The notes under the pieces are model-generated. The model had not been told where the DNA came from. It saw only the letters and a program-made list of their open reading frames with translations, and did not search any database. This document shows, one piece after another, positions 35,266 through 44,779 of a stretch of DNA of 64,000 nucleotides. The translations under genes and the position numbers were made by a program. The stretch covers positions 83,549 through 147,548 of the forward strand of contig NZ_WIQU01000007.1 of the NCBI RefSeq assembly GCF_015732285.1, written 5' to 3'. The stretch is from Pectinatus frisingensis. Its GTDB lineage: Bacteria > Bacillota > Negativicutes > Selenomonadales > Selenomonadaceae. Position 1 is the stretch's first letter. Every line of letters begins with the position of its first letter.

Positions 35266-36951
35266 GTGAATGGCGTAATTATGCTTGGATTAGCAATTAT
35301 TATTTTTATAACAGGATATTTTACATATGGAAAATGGCTGGCACGTACCTGGGGAATTAATCCGCAGGCAAAGACACCGGCTTACAAGTATGAAGATGGT
35401 CAGGATTATACACCGGCATCAAAATTTATGGTATTTTCCCATCAGTTTTCTTCTGTGGCGGGTGCCGGACCGGTGACCGGTCCGATTATAGCAGCAATGT
35501 TTGGCTGGCTGCCGGCATTTTTATGGATTGTCCTGGGGGGACTATTTTTTGGCGGTGTGCAGGATTTTGTCTCATTATATGCATCAGTGAAAAATGATGG
35601 GAAATCAATGGGAGTACTTATTGAGCAATATATAGGTAAAACGGGTAGAAAATTATTTTTGTTGTTTTGCTGGTTGTTTACATTGCTTGTGATAGCAGCT
35701 TTTGCCGACATAGTTGCCAATACTTTTAATGGGTTTGCCAAAGATGGCAGCAGAGCACTGCCAGGAGCTGCCGCTGCTTCAATATCTATGCTTTATATTG
35801 TCGGTGCTTTGATTTTTGGAATTTTTGTGAAAAAAATAAAACCGACAGAACAATTAAGATTTGTAGTTGCCGTATTGTTAATGGCAGGGATGATTTGTCT
35901 GGGGATCGCTTTTCCCCTATATTTTTCACGTGATATATGGATTTTTGTTGCACTTGGTTATTCTTTTGTTGCTTCAGTGCTGCCAATGTGGTTGTTAATG
36001 CAGCCGCGGGATTATTTAAGTACGTTTTTACTTATTGGGATGATTCTTAGTGCTGTCGTTGGTATTAGTATTGCTAATCCGGCAATAAATATGCCGGCAT
36101 TTGTAGGATTTGAAGTGAATGGGCAGAGTTTGTTCCCTATTTTGTTTATAACGATAGCCTGCGGTGCCGTATCGGGTTTTCATAGCCTGGTATCGTCAGG
36201 AACATCATCCAAGACAGTTGCCAATGAGCGCGATATGTTATTTATCGGGTATGGTTCCATGCTGGTGGAATGTGTGTTAGGTATTGCAGCTTTGATAATT
36301 GTGTGCGCAGCGGCAACAAATGGGCAGATGCCGGAAGGTACACCATTTCAGATTTTTTCAGGTGCTGTGGCAGGATTTTTGAGTATGTTTGGATTACCTA
36401 AGTTGTATGCTGTGTGTATTATTACTATGTGTGTGTCAGCATTGGCTTTTACGACCTTAGATACGGTAGTGAGAGTGGGGCGGCTTTCACTGCAGGAACT
36501 TTGCAAATCAGATGATGCCGCATCAATGAATGTAATCCAGAAATTATGTGCCAACAAATATGTTGCCACCTTTCTTACTATAGCTGTTGGCTATTTGCTT
36601 TGCCGTATCGGTTATATGAATATCTGGCCTTTGTTTGGTTCTGCCAATCAGCTTTTAAGTGCATTGGTATTGATATGTATGGCGGTGTTTTTGCGCATGA
36701 CCAACCGTAAAGGCTGGATGTTATACATTCCTATGGGAATTATGTTTGTAGTGACATTTACTGCTTTGGGTCAGGCTGTTTACCATATTATAAATAAACT
36801 GGTCGATGGTAATTTTGTATTTATGAGCGATGGGCTGCAGCTGATATTGGCACTGGCTCTTATGATATTGGCAGTATCAGTGGTTAAACATTGTGGCAGA
36901 GAATTGCTGTCTGGAACATTAAAAAATTCTCAAACAGCTGCCGAAAAATAA
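35266..36951 (+). CDS. cstA: CstA-family pyruvate/peptide transporter
   Basis: 561 residues, many membrane helices. Family signatures: YKYEDGQDYTPASKFMVFSH (about 40-60), AGAGPVTGPIIAAMFGWLPA, and FHSLVSSGTSSKTVANE. Shorter than E. coli CstA (about 700). CstA-type proteins import pyruvate or peptides on carbon limitation. GTG start nine bases after GAGGAG; the nearby ATG runs into a stop. No BtsS/BtsR-like regulator adjoins it. The 252-bp gap upstream holds an AATGAT/ATCATT dyad at 35114-35132. Confidence 0.93.
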   Translation: MNGVIMLGLAIIIFITGYFTYGKWLARTWGINPQAKTPAYKYEDGQDYTPASKFMVFSHQFSSVAGAGPVTGPIIAAMFGWLPAFLWIVLGGLFFGGVQDFVSLYASVKNDGKSMGVLIEQYIGKTGRKLFLLFCWLFTLLVIAAFADIVANTFNGFAKDGSRALPGAAAASISMLYIVGALIFGIFVKKIKPTEQLRFVVAVLLMAGMICLGIAFPLYFSRDIWIFVALGYSFVASVLPMWLLMQPRDYLSTFLLIGMILSAVVGISIANPAINMPAFVGFEVNGQSLFPILFITIACGAVSGFHSLVSSGTSSKTVANERDMLFIGYGSMLVECVLGIAALIIVCAAATNGQMPEGTPFQIFSGAVAGFLSMFGLPKLYAVCIITMCVSALAFTTLDTVVRVGRLSLQELCKSDDAASMNVIQKLCANKYVATFLTIAVGYLLCRIGYMNIWPLFGSANQLLSALVLICMAVFLRMTNRKGWMLYIPMGIMFVVTFTALGQAVYHIINKLVDGNFVFMSDGLQLILALALMILAVSVVKHCGRELLSGTLKNSQTAAEK

Positions 36952-36968
36952 ATAATTAGATATAAAAA

Positions 36969-37096
36969 GGGGTTGTCATAGTAACATTAACCTGATAAAT
37001 GCAATTCATCTTTTATGTAGTCTGTCCTTTTAAGGCCAGATGAGAAGAAAGAAATATTGCATATTATGAGCGAAAATGTTTACGTGTGATGACCCC
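36969..37096 (+). repeat. Interspersed palindromic repeat, copy B
   Basis: Ends GGGGTTGTCAT and ATGACCCC, extended by AAA/TTT outside. Core AATATTGCATATTATGAGCG at 37053-37079. Lies between the convergent cstA and chemoreceptor genes; no other terminator is seen there. Confidence 0.8.
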
Positions 37097-37213
37097 TTTA
37101 AAATTTGCAGATATAAAAAATCACATGGAGAAAGACAGACTGAATAGACAATAAGTAAAATCGGGCTTGTACCGGATAAGGTTTTAGTATAATGAGAGGC
37201 ACGGTTATATTTT

Positions 37214-38923
37214 TTAAAATTTGAATTTGTGCAGTTCAGCCTGCGATTCTTGTGCCAGTTTTGCCAGAGCCTCACTGGCTGAAGCAATTTCTTCCGCGGC
37301 AGCTGATTGTTCTTCGGTGGCAGCGGACACTGACTGTATTTCGGCTGATATGCTGTTACTGTGAGTGTCAATCAATTTAACATCATCATCGACATTTTTC
37401 GCATTTTCAGTTACTTTATCAACAGCTTGTGCCATAGAAGTCATTTGCGAAGACACTTTATCAACAAGAGTATCTATCTGACTAAACATATCACGCAGAT
37501 TTTCTACGGATTGTGCACCTTCTACGACTTCCGTGCGGCCTTTTTGCATGGCGTTTACTGCACTGGAAGTTTCATTTTGAATATTACTTATTAATTCAGT
37601 TATTCGTGTAGCTGCATCCTGCGATTGTTCGGCAAGTTTTCTTACCTCCTCGGCAACTACGGCAAACCCCTTGCCATGTTCACCGGCTCTGGCAGCTTCT
37701 ATGGCAGCATTGAGCGCCAGCAGATTGGTTTGGCCGGCAATATTGGATATGGTGTCGATTATTTGACCAATCTCCTGAGAACTTTGGCCAAGTTTTTCTA
37801 CAATTTCTGCCGAAGCTTGCACAGTGTTTTCCACAGTTTTGATTTTATTTACAGAGGCATCTATTGAGCTGTTGCCTTCGGTAATATATTTGGCAACATT
37901 AGTAGCATTCTTAGTTACTTTGTTGGATTCATCACGAATATTTTCTATGGAACGGGTAATTTGTTCTACGGCATTTTTCCCTTTGTCTACAGCAGATTTA
38001 TTTTGCTCGGTGATATCAGCTGTGTGAGTGGCAGATTCTGCTATTTGTACAGCAGTATGTGATGACTGGGTAGAATTTGCCGTGAGCTCTTCTGAAGCAG
38101 CAGCAACTTGTTCGGTCGAATCATTGATTTTTCTCATAAAATCAGCTATGCTTTTGCGAACATCAAAAAGGCTCGCGGCCATTTCACCAAATTCATCACG
38201 ACGTGATGTTTTGGGACCATTTTCCCGGTAATCACCGGAGTGCAGGGTCTGACATACTTTTATCATTTCTTTTATCATTCGGGTTATTTCTTTTATAAAA
38301 TACATGCAGGCAATAAATAAAACCGAAAAAACAATAAGTGTTTTTATGAGCATAGTATAGATTGCCGTCTGTATATCTTTGGCATTTTGTGCATTAGTAT
38401 TTTTGGCGGTGTCATCTTCTTTTTTTTGCAGGGTGTTCAAACTGTCACGTAATTTTATCATATCGGCAGCACCCTTGTCTTCATAAAGAGCGGCTGCCTG
38501 TTGCCGATCTCCTTGTAAACTCAATTGCATGATGTTCAGCATTGTGCTTTTATAGTTTTTCCAGGCATCATCTGTTTGTGTTAAATCGTTTTTACCGGCT
38601 GAAGTCAATGACTGGTATTGAGACCATTGCTGCTCATAGTCACCGATAAATTTCATTATATCATTTTTTCGTGCCTGAAGCTTAGCTGGATCAGTTTCAA
38701 TGGACGTCTGTAAAGCACGGCTTTGAATTATCCTGGTATCGACAATTGCATTGCTAAGGTAGTTTATAGACTGTAAATTTTGTGAATAGATACTTTCCAT
38801 TGCTGCCTGGGCTTTGATTAAATAGGAATAGCCTGTATATCCCACTATAATCATGCCAATAGCAGCAACGGCAATTATTGCCATTGCTTTGTAAATGATT
38901 TTTAGATTTCTTAATCTTTCCAT
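37214..38923 (-). CDS. Methyl-accepting chemotaxis protein (4HB type)
   Basis: 569 residues from the ATG after AGGGGAG. Membrane helix near residues 10-32, then a four-helix-bundle sensor (to about 183), a second membrane helix (about 185-205), HAMP and the cytoplasmic hairpin. Tip motif [20 protein letters not shown] is present. Methylation-region sequences ([31 protein letters not shown]) flank it. The ligand is unknown. Unlike the H-NOX receptor in this window it senses from outside the cell. Monocistronic. Confidence 0.93.
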   Translation of the reverse strand: MERLRNLKIIYKAMAIIAVAAIGMIIVGYTGYSYLIKAQAAMESIYSQNLQSINYLSNAIVDTRIIQSRALQTSIETDPAKLQARKNDIMKFIGDYEQQWSQYQSLTSAGKNDLTQTDDAWKNYKSTMLNIMQLSLQGDRQQAAALYEDKGAADMIKLRDSLNTLQKKEDDTAKNTNAQNAKDIQTAIYTMLIKTLIVFSVLFIACMYFIKEITRMIKEMIKVCQTLHSGDYRENGPKTSRRDEFGEMAASLFDVRKSIADFMRKINDSTEQVAAASEELTANSTQSSHTAVQIAESATHTADITEQNKSAVDKGKNAVEQITRSIENIRDESNKVTKNATNVAKYITEGNSSIDASVNKIKTVENTVQASAEIVEKLGQSSQEIGQIIDTISNIAGQTNLLALNAAIEAARAGEHGKGFAVVAEEVRKLAEQSQDAATRITELISNIQNETSSAVNAMQKGRTEVVEGAQSVENLRDMFSQIDTLVDKVSSQMTSMAQAVDKVTENAKNVDDDVKLIDTHSNSISAEIQSVSAATEEQSAAAEEIASASEALAKLAQESQAELHKFKF

Positions 38924-39003
38924 AGAATCTACTCCCCTTATATATTGTTGAATCATTATTCCTAATTAAACATACATAATGGCTTTTCCTGCGAGAAAAA
39001 ATA

Positions 39004-39067
39004 GCCCATATAAATAATAACGGCAATAATGATGTTAATCATCATTGCCGTTATTATTTATATGGGC
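39004..39067 (-). terminator. Terminator of nrdJ
   Basis: A long stem (arms begin GCCCATATAAATAATAACGG) with a 3-base bulge and a short loop. On the minus strand it is followed by TATTTTTT. Confidence 0.85.
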
Positions 39068-39092
39068 AGTGTGCATGCGTTTGAGTAGAAAC

Positions 39093-41345
39093 TTATTCAC
39101 ATTTTGACCAGCCGCAATAAGTACATGTCACACAATTACCTTCTGGTCTTAATGTATAATGACCACATTCCGGACATTTTTTGTTTATTGAGCGGTCTTC
39201 AGAATTATCAACATATTCGTCGGCATCTCTTTTTTTCTGTGCTTCGTTATAGATTTCCATGAGGGCAGAAGCAATTGCATTACCGCAAGAAAGAGACATA
39301 TCGCGGCGGCCACCGCGGATCAAGGCCTGACAGGCTGAACATTTGCTTACGGCCAGTTGTTTAATAATATGCTTAACACTGATACCGGAACGCAGTGCCA
39401 ATGAAGTCAGGCGGGTAATAGTAGCAATATTGCTGGAGCAACCGCCGGAAGCGTTGGTAAAGACCTCAAAAACCTGTCCGTCTAAGGTTTTATTTATAGT
39501 TATATACATTTTGTCTACACAGGAGGTATGGCGGACCAAGGTACAACCATCCAGGCGGGCAATGTTGTCGCGTTTCATTGGCTGAATACTATCATAATTT
39601 ATTTTGGTTTTTTCATTGGGATCAACACCTAGAATATTACCGCGTTTGCAGCCGTCACGAAATACCGTTATCCCTTTACAGTTATTTTTCCAAGCATCAA
39701 TATAAATATTTTTGATTTCTTCCGGGGTGGCATCATGACGTAGATTTACGGTTGAGGAAATAGAATTATCCACATAACGTTGCATAGCTGCCTGTAATTT
39801 TACTCGATGCAGATAAGGTACATCGTGACTTTCAATGATCCAGGGGAATAATTCTTTTATTTTACTGTCTTCGGTATCGTAACTCATATTGTGGTAGTCA
39901 AGTAAATCCCTTATTGAGTGCGCATACACTTTAAAAGATTTTTTGTCACCTTCCATTTTATGAGTGGTGCGCATATAACTTATTTTGTAAAGCGGTTCAC
40001 AGCCACCGGAAAATACTCCCATGAGTAAAGAGATGGTTCCGGTGGGGGCAATGGATAAAAGTGTACCATTTCTGAGACCGGATTCTTTGATACTTTCATA
40101 AACAGTAGGTGCTTCCCTGCGTATTAATTGTATTAATGGTGATTTTTTAGTTTTCTCCCAGTCATAACGGCCAAAAGTTCCTTTTTCCTTTGCCAGTTGG
40201 GCTGACGTGCGAGCAGCTTCGATGAGCATAGTACGCATAATGTCAGCAACAAATTGGTTGGCATCCTGACTGCCGTATTTCAATTTCATGGCGATAAGTG
40301 CATCAGCTACACCGAAGAGTCCCAGACCAATGCTGCGCCAATCGTCAATACAGCTGCGATTTGCATCAAGTGGTTGTGTGTCATAACCATAGTCGAGCAC
40401 TTCATCGAGAGCGCGCACGGCTGTTTCAACGGCTGTGTTGAAAGCAGTTTCATTTATATGCGGAGTATCAGTAAATTTATCATCAATAAAATTATATAAA
40501 TTTATGCTCATAAGATTGCAGGAATTATAGGCATTGCCACCAAATTCACCACATGGATTAGTTATTTCGATTTTATAATCATCATAACCGCTGAGTAAAG
40601 TGTAGTCATTGAGCCGGTCAACAAATAATGCACCAGGATCACCCCAGTCCCACTGAGTTTGGCAGTATTCATCAAAAAAGTCGGCGGCATTGATTTTTTT
40701 TCTGATTTTTTCGCCAGTGGCTTCTACATTGAATTTTAATTCATAATCTTCATTGTTGATAACAGCTTTCATGAAATCATCTTTGAATAAAATGGATATA
40801 TTCATTGAGGCTAGTTTTTCATTGTTTTGTTTCATATGAAGAAATTCGTAAATATCAGGGTGATCGCAGTTGAGCCCAACCATCATCGCACCACGACGGC
40901 CGTTTTGACTGATGACTTCTCCGGTGGAGTCAAAAATTTTGAGAAAAGATACTGAACCGGTGGAAGTACGGGCAGCATTGTTGACGATACTTTCCTTGGG
41001 CCGTAAATTGCTTATATTTACGCCAATACCGCCGCCGTATGAAAAAATCCGAGCGATTTCAGTATTAACTTTGAAGATGGATTCTATATTGTCTTTAGGA
41101 GAAGGAAGAATATAACAATTGCTTAAACTGGCTTTAAATTTGCCTTTAGCTCCAGCAGCATATAAAGTCCTTCCGGCAGGGCAGACTGAACCGTCTTCCA
41201 AGTAATTATGCATATGATTGCTGACTTCAGGGGAAAATATTGACACTACCCGATTGATAAATGCCTGTGGATCGTCTTCACCAACATGATAGTATTTTGA
41301 TTTTAGAATATTTTTGCCAATATCATTTTCATACCATTTTTCCAA
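39093..41345 (-). CDS. nrdJ: Adenosylcobalamin-dependent ribonucleotide reductase (class II)
   Basis: Reduces ribonucleotides to deoxyribonucleotides with B12 and needs no oxygen. 750 residues. Active-site cysteines are in LSNCYILP, TNPCGEFGG and NSCNLMSINL; SIAPTGTISLL and TVFRDGCKRG are family markers. The C-terminal tail is a zinc ribbon (CPECGHYTL...CTYCGWSKCE) that likely relays reducing power. The frame opens with TTG after AAGGAGCGAG; no better ATG lies near. Cobalamin genes lie 2-5 kb away, fitting its cofactor need. Promoter and terminator are both visible. Confidence 0.95.
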   Translation of the reverse strand: MEKWYENDIGKNILKSKYYHVGEDDPQAFINRVVSIFSPEVSNHMHNYLEDGSVCPAGRTLYAAGAKGKFKASLSNCYILPSPKDNIESIFKVNTEIARIFSYGGGIGVNISNLRPKESIVNNAARTSTGSVSFLKIFDSTGEVISQNGRRGAMMVGLNCDHPDIYEFLHMKQNNEKLASMNISILFKDDFMKAVINNEDYELKFNVEATGEKIRKKINAADFFDEYCQTQWDWGDPGALFVDRLNDYTLLSGYDDYKIEITNPCGEFGGNAYNSCNLMSINLYNFIDDKFTDTPHINETAFNTAVETAVRALDEVLDYGYDTQPLDANRSCIDDWRSIGLGLFGVADALIAMKLKYGSQDANQFVADIMRTMLIEAARTSAQLAKEKGTFGRYDWEKTKKSPLIQLIRREAPTVYESIKESGLRNGTLLSIAPTGTISLLMGVFSGGCEPLYKISYMRTTHKMEGDKKSFKVYAHSIRDLLDYHNMSYDTEDSKIKELFPWIIESHDVPYLHRVKLQAAMQRYVDNSISSTVNLRHDATPEEIKNIYIDAWKNNCKGITVFRDGCKRGNILGVDPNEKTKINYDSIQPMKRDNIARLDGCTLVRHTSCVDKMYITINKTLDGQVFEVFTNASGGCSSNIATITRLTSLALRSGISVKHIIKQLAVSKCSACQALIRGGRRDMSLSCGNAIASALMEIYNEAQKKRDADEYVDNSEDRSINKKCPECGHYTLRPEGNCVTCTYCGWSKCE

Positions 41346-41402
41346 AAAAACTCGCTCCTTATATGTATAATTCTAATAAGATAATTTATTATCGATGCAA
41401 TT

Positions 41403-41431
41403 ATTATAGTGGAAAAATATTGCTGACGCAA
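41403..41431 (-). promoter_or_regulatory. Promoter of nrdJ
   Basis: On the minus strand TTGCGT (41426-41431), 17-bp spacer, TATAAT (41403-41408). The 378-bp divergent gap (41346-41723) otherwise holds only A+T-rich DNA with one weak plus-strand promoter candidate (TAGACA-N18-TAAAAT, 41571-41600). No cobalamin riboswitch or NrdR-box pair was recognised. Confidence 0.75.
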
Positions 41432-41723
41432 TTTTAATCCATGATGATATAACAAGATATTGTATGGTAAATTATATTACAACACCATATATTGGGTTAA
41501 ATGGCTTTTTTTAGAGATTGACATGATTAAGATGGAAAAAGTTTTTACAGTGGATTCAACGGTTGCTTTTTAGACAATAGACAGTATTTTATGATAAAAT
41601 ATTTTATGTATAAAGTATTTTTCAGCAATATATGTTTCAAGCTGTTGATGGTTAATTCAGTAATTTTGTATTATAAAGCTACGATAATAAATCTATGCAG
41701 CTGTTTTTGTAAGGAGTGATTTT

Positions 41724-42362
41724 ATGAGAAAATTGACTGTTGTTAGTATTTTATTCTTGTCTATATTATATTTTTTCCAGCCGGTTTGTCAGGCGATGCA
41801 TGTTGTAAGCAGCCGGGAAATTGCTAGTTTTGATACCAGCGGTTTATGGGGAAACACGGCCAGTGTCCGCACAGTGGGACAATGGAATGAATATATTAGA
41901 TTCACTTTTTATGTACCGGATAATTATAATGGGAAAATACACGGCAGCTTTTTAGTTTCCGGTAATGCCAATAATATAAATTTGGATTTTTTACCGGGTG
42001 GAGTAATAAAAATCTTTGAATTTAAAGCAGTTGATCCTGATATGGTGTTTTGGATAGTCAAGGATGGTACCGGTAATGACAGTGGTTTGACACATGATTT
42101 TTATTTGATTGGGCCATATTCTGATTATTATACTACTTATGCTGACATGGGTAATATTGTCACTATGGGGTGGAACAGTATCCATATGAAAGTGGTTCAA
42201 CTATCTGATGATGCATGGCCTGTTTTACAAGGCTTCGCGGATTCTGGAAGCAGCAATGTCCTACAGGAGAATTTGGTGTTATCTTGGGATGATACGGCAC
42301 AGTGGTTTAAAATGACTAATTATCCGCTTGATACAATGGTGCATGAAATCAAAGCACAATAA
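41724..42362 (+). CDS. Secreted protein of unknown function
   Basis: 212 residues. A signal peptide (about 1-24, cut after CQA) is followed by a beta-rich, Gly/Asp/Tyr-rich domain without cysteines. Patterns such as YVPDNYNGKIHGSFLVSG and SWDDTAQWFKMTNY suggest a jelly-roll or immunoglobulin-like fold, but I recognise no family. Ribosome site TAAGGAGTG. It diverges from nrdJ and is followed by repeat copy C. Likely exported to the periplasm or surface. Confidence 0.75.
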   Translation: MRKLTVVSILFLSILYFFQPVCQAMHVVSSREIASFDTSGLWGNTASVRTVGQWNEYIRFTFYVPDNYNGKIHGSFLVSGNANNINLDFLPGGVIKIFEFKAVDPDMVFWIVKDGTGNDSGLTHDFYLIGPYSDYYTTYADMGNIVTMGWNSIHMKVVQLSDDAWPVLQGFADSGSSNVLQENLVLSWDDTAQWFKMTNYPLDTMVHEIKAQ

Positions 42363-42377
42363 GATTTGTATGATAAT

Positions 42378-42515
42378 GGGGCTGTCGCATGAACAACATT
42401 GACCTCATAAGGTGCAATTCACAACTGCTACACGGGTATCCACCCTTTTAAGAGCGGACAAAGGAAGCGGAATATTGCATGTTTATGAATGAAAATGACT
42501 GTGTGCAACAACCCC
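42378..42515 (+). repeat. Interspersed palindromic repeat, copy C
   Basis: Ends AATGGGGCTGT and ACAACCCCATT form an inverted repeat with two mismatches at most. Core AATATTGCATGTTTATGAAT at 42471-42497. Lies between convergent genes (secreted protein and HD hydrolase), ending six bases before the HD stop. Confidence 0.8.
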
Positions 42516-42521
42516 ATTTAA

Positions 42522-43100
42522 TTATTGGATAGTATTTTTGATATAGGCTTCTTTATCGCGCATTGCCGACAGTGTTTTTTCCAATAGATCATCAAGACTC
42601 CAGTCAAGCATTTGAGCACCTTGTTTTATTATATCGCGGGAACAGCCGGCTGCAAATTTTTTATCTTTAAACTTTTTTTTCAAACTTTTTAGTTCCATGT
42701 CCTGCACGCTTTTGGATGGGCGCATAAGAGCAGCGGCTCCAATAAGACCAGTCAATTCATCACAGGCAAACAAGACTTTTTCCATTTGATGGGTCGGTTT
42801 TATGTCTGAACAGATACCATAGCCATGTGAACAAACAGCGTGGATAAGCTCTGGTTCGGCATTGATTTGGGATAATATTTCAGGGGCTTTTTGACAATGC
42901 AGTTCAGGGTATTTTTCAAAATCAATATCGTGCAGCAAGCCGACAATTTCCCAAAAATCGGCCTCATCGGTGTAACCAAGTTGTTGCGCATACCAACGCA
43001 TAACTGCTGATACAGTGACGGCATGAACTCGATGAAAATTCTCCTGGTTATATTTTTGCAGATGTGTCCATGCTTGTTGCCAAGTAATTTTTGTTTGCAT
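42522..43100 (-). CDS. HD-superfamily hydrolase
   Basis: 192 residues. The metal motif is spread over HRVHAV (about 23-28), GLLHDIDFEKYPELH (about 54-68) and CSHGYG. ACDELTGLIGAAALMRPSKS is typical of the COG2316 predicted phosphohydrolase group. The substrate is unknown. Ribosome site GAAGGGAA. It begins 29 bp after cobQ and is probably co-transcribed with it, though a link to B12 synthesis is not established. Confidence 0.85.
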   Translation of the reverse strand: MQTKITWQQAWTHLQKYNQENFHRVHAVTVSAVMRWYAQQLGYTDEADFWEIVGLLHDIDFEKYPELHCQKAPEILSQINAEPELIHAVCSHGYGICSDIKPTHQMEKVLFACDELTGLIGAAALMRPSKSVQDMELKSLKKKFKDKKFAAGCSRDIIKQGAQMLDWSLDDLLEKTLSAMRDKEAYIKNTIQ

Positions 43101-43129
43101 ATCGTTATTTCCCTTCGTAAAATTTGCAG

Positions 43130-44653
43130 CTAATCTTTGCTGATTATTTGTTTTAACTTTTCCATATCTAAAGCACTTCTGACAGTTTGAGCCAAACGAT
43201 TGAAAGCAGCCTGTTTTTGTGCAGCATAATTTTGCTGCAATGGTAAGGGAGAAAGCCCTTTGCGTCGCCGCAGCATATTGAGCAGGGTCCTGCGGTATTC
43301 GTCGTTATCAAAAATGCCATGGATGTATGAACCCATTATGAGATTATCAGAGGAAATTGCACCATCAATTTTGTCAACCTTTTTACCATTGTGTTTTTTT
43401 ATCACGAACGGATGGGCAGTTTTTGCAGTGAATTCGGTTAATCCCATATGGATTTCGTAGCCGTGCAGTGAGGAAAAATCGTGTTGTTCATCTAAGAAAT
43501 GCCAGTCGAGTGATTGGGCAGTTACCTGTGAGGTTATTTTTTTTCGCGCGAATGTGGTGATCATCGGCAGAAAAGAAAATGCCGTTATTGTGTTATGTGA
43601 TGATTCGGTATGGTAGGGATCACAGATTTTTTGGCCGAGCATTTGATATCCTCCGCAGATGCCGATTAATGGAATTTTATCGGCATGAGCTTTCTGAAGT
43701 TTTTTTTCTATACCGCATGCACGTAAATGTAATAGGTCTTCGGTGGTATTTTTACTGCCGGGGAGTATTATCAGATCAGGTTTTCCCAGCTGCTCAGGTT
43801 TTGCGGCGTAGTAAAGGAATACATCCTTTTCTTGGGCTAGGGCAGCAAAATCAGTGAAATTTGATATTTTAGGTGTGCGGATGACGGCTATCTTGAGAGG
43901 AGCGTTGTTATTTGTTGTTATTTTATCATCCAGGGATACTGAATCTTCATCGTCTATTCCTAAGTTTTCTAAATAAGGGATAACACCTAATACTGGCTTG
44001 GCGGTCTTTTTTTCCAGAAAATCAATTGCTGGTGTCAAGAGTTTGATGTCACCACGGAATTTGTTGATGACAAGACCCTTTACTAAGTCACGTTCGTCAT
44101 CGTCAAGGAGCTCCAGAGTACCGACCAATGAGGCTAATGCTCCACCGCGGTCAATATCGGCTATAAGTAAAACGGGTGCGTTTAGGTACTTGGCGATACG
44201 CATATTTACGATATCATTAGCTTTCAGATTAACTTCAGCCGGACTGCCAGCTCCTTCTATAGCCAGCATTTCAAATTTATTCTGCAATATATTCAAAGCT
44301 TGTTTTACTGTTTCAAAAGCTTTTAAAGAATATCCCTGATGATATTGTTTGGCGGACATATTGCCAATAGGCCGTCCCATTAAAATTACCTGGGAGCTGG
44401 CATTTCCAGTTGGTTTCAATAACACAGGATTCATTTCTACAGATGGTTTTAATCCGGCGGCTTCAGCCTGAGCTATTTGAGCTCGTCCCATTTCCCGGCC
44501 ATCTTCAGTAACATAGGAATTAAGAGCCATGTTTTGTGCTTTAAATGGTGCTATATTTATACCATCCTGAAAGAATATACGACAGAGAGCCGTTGTTAAG
44601 ATACTCTTTCCAACATGTGACGATGTTCCCTGCAGCATTATGTATTTTGTCAT
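43130..44653 (-). CDS. cobQ: Cobyric acid synthase
   Basis: Amidates four side chains of adenosyl-cobyrinate diamide with glutamine and ATP (also called CbiP). 507 residues. N-terminal dethiobiotin-synthetase-like ATPase with QGTSSHVGKS (P-loop) and FKAQNMALNSYVTEDGREMG. The C-terminal glutamine amidotransferase has GICGGYQMLG with the nucleophile Cys, and YIHGIFDN with the catalytic His region. Ribosome site TTAGGAGAA. A terminator-like hairpin separates it from cbiA, so it may have its own promoter. Confidence 0.96.
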   Translation of the reverse strand: MTKYIMLQGTSSHVGKSILTTALCRIFFQDGINIAPFKAQNMALNSYVTEDGREMGRAQIAQAEAAGLKPSVEMNPVLLKPTGNASSQVILMGRPIGNMSAKQYHQGYSLKAFETVKQALNILQNKFEMLAIEGAGSPAEVNLKANDIVNMRIAKYLNAPVLLIADIDRGGALASLVGTLELLDDDERDLVKGLVINKFRGDIKLLTPAIDFLEKKTAKPVLGVIPYLENLGIDDEDSVSLDDKITTNNNAPLKIAVIRTPKISNFTDFAALAQEKDVFLYYAAKPEQLGKPDLIILPGSKNTTEDLLHLRACGIEKKLQKAHADKIPLIGICGGYQMLGQKICDPYHTESSHNTITAFSFLPMITTFARKKITSQVTAQSLDWHFLDEQHDFSSLHGYEIHMGLTEFTAKTAHPFVIKKHNGKKVDKIDGAISSDNLIMGSYIHGIFDNDEYRRTLLNMLRRRKGLSPLPLQQNYAAQKQAAFNRLAQTVRSALDMEKLKQIISKD

Positions 44654-44723
44654 ACTGAATTCTCCTAAATAATAAATATAAGGTAACCCGGATGAAAACT
44701 GTAATGAATAATCATTGTCAGTA

Positions 44724-44767
44724 AATAAAAAAATAACAGCTCCAAAACACTGGTGGATTCGGGGCTA
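44724..44767 (-). terminator. Probable terminator after cbiA
   Basis: On the minus strand TAGCCCC pairs with GGAGCTG (one mismatch, one wobble), followed by TTATTTTTTTATT. Confidence 0.55.
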
Positions 44768-44779
44768 TAAATAATGATA

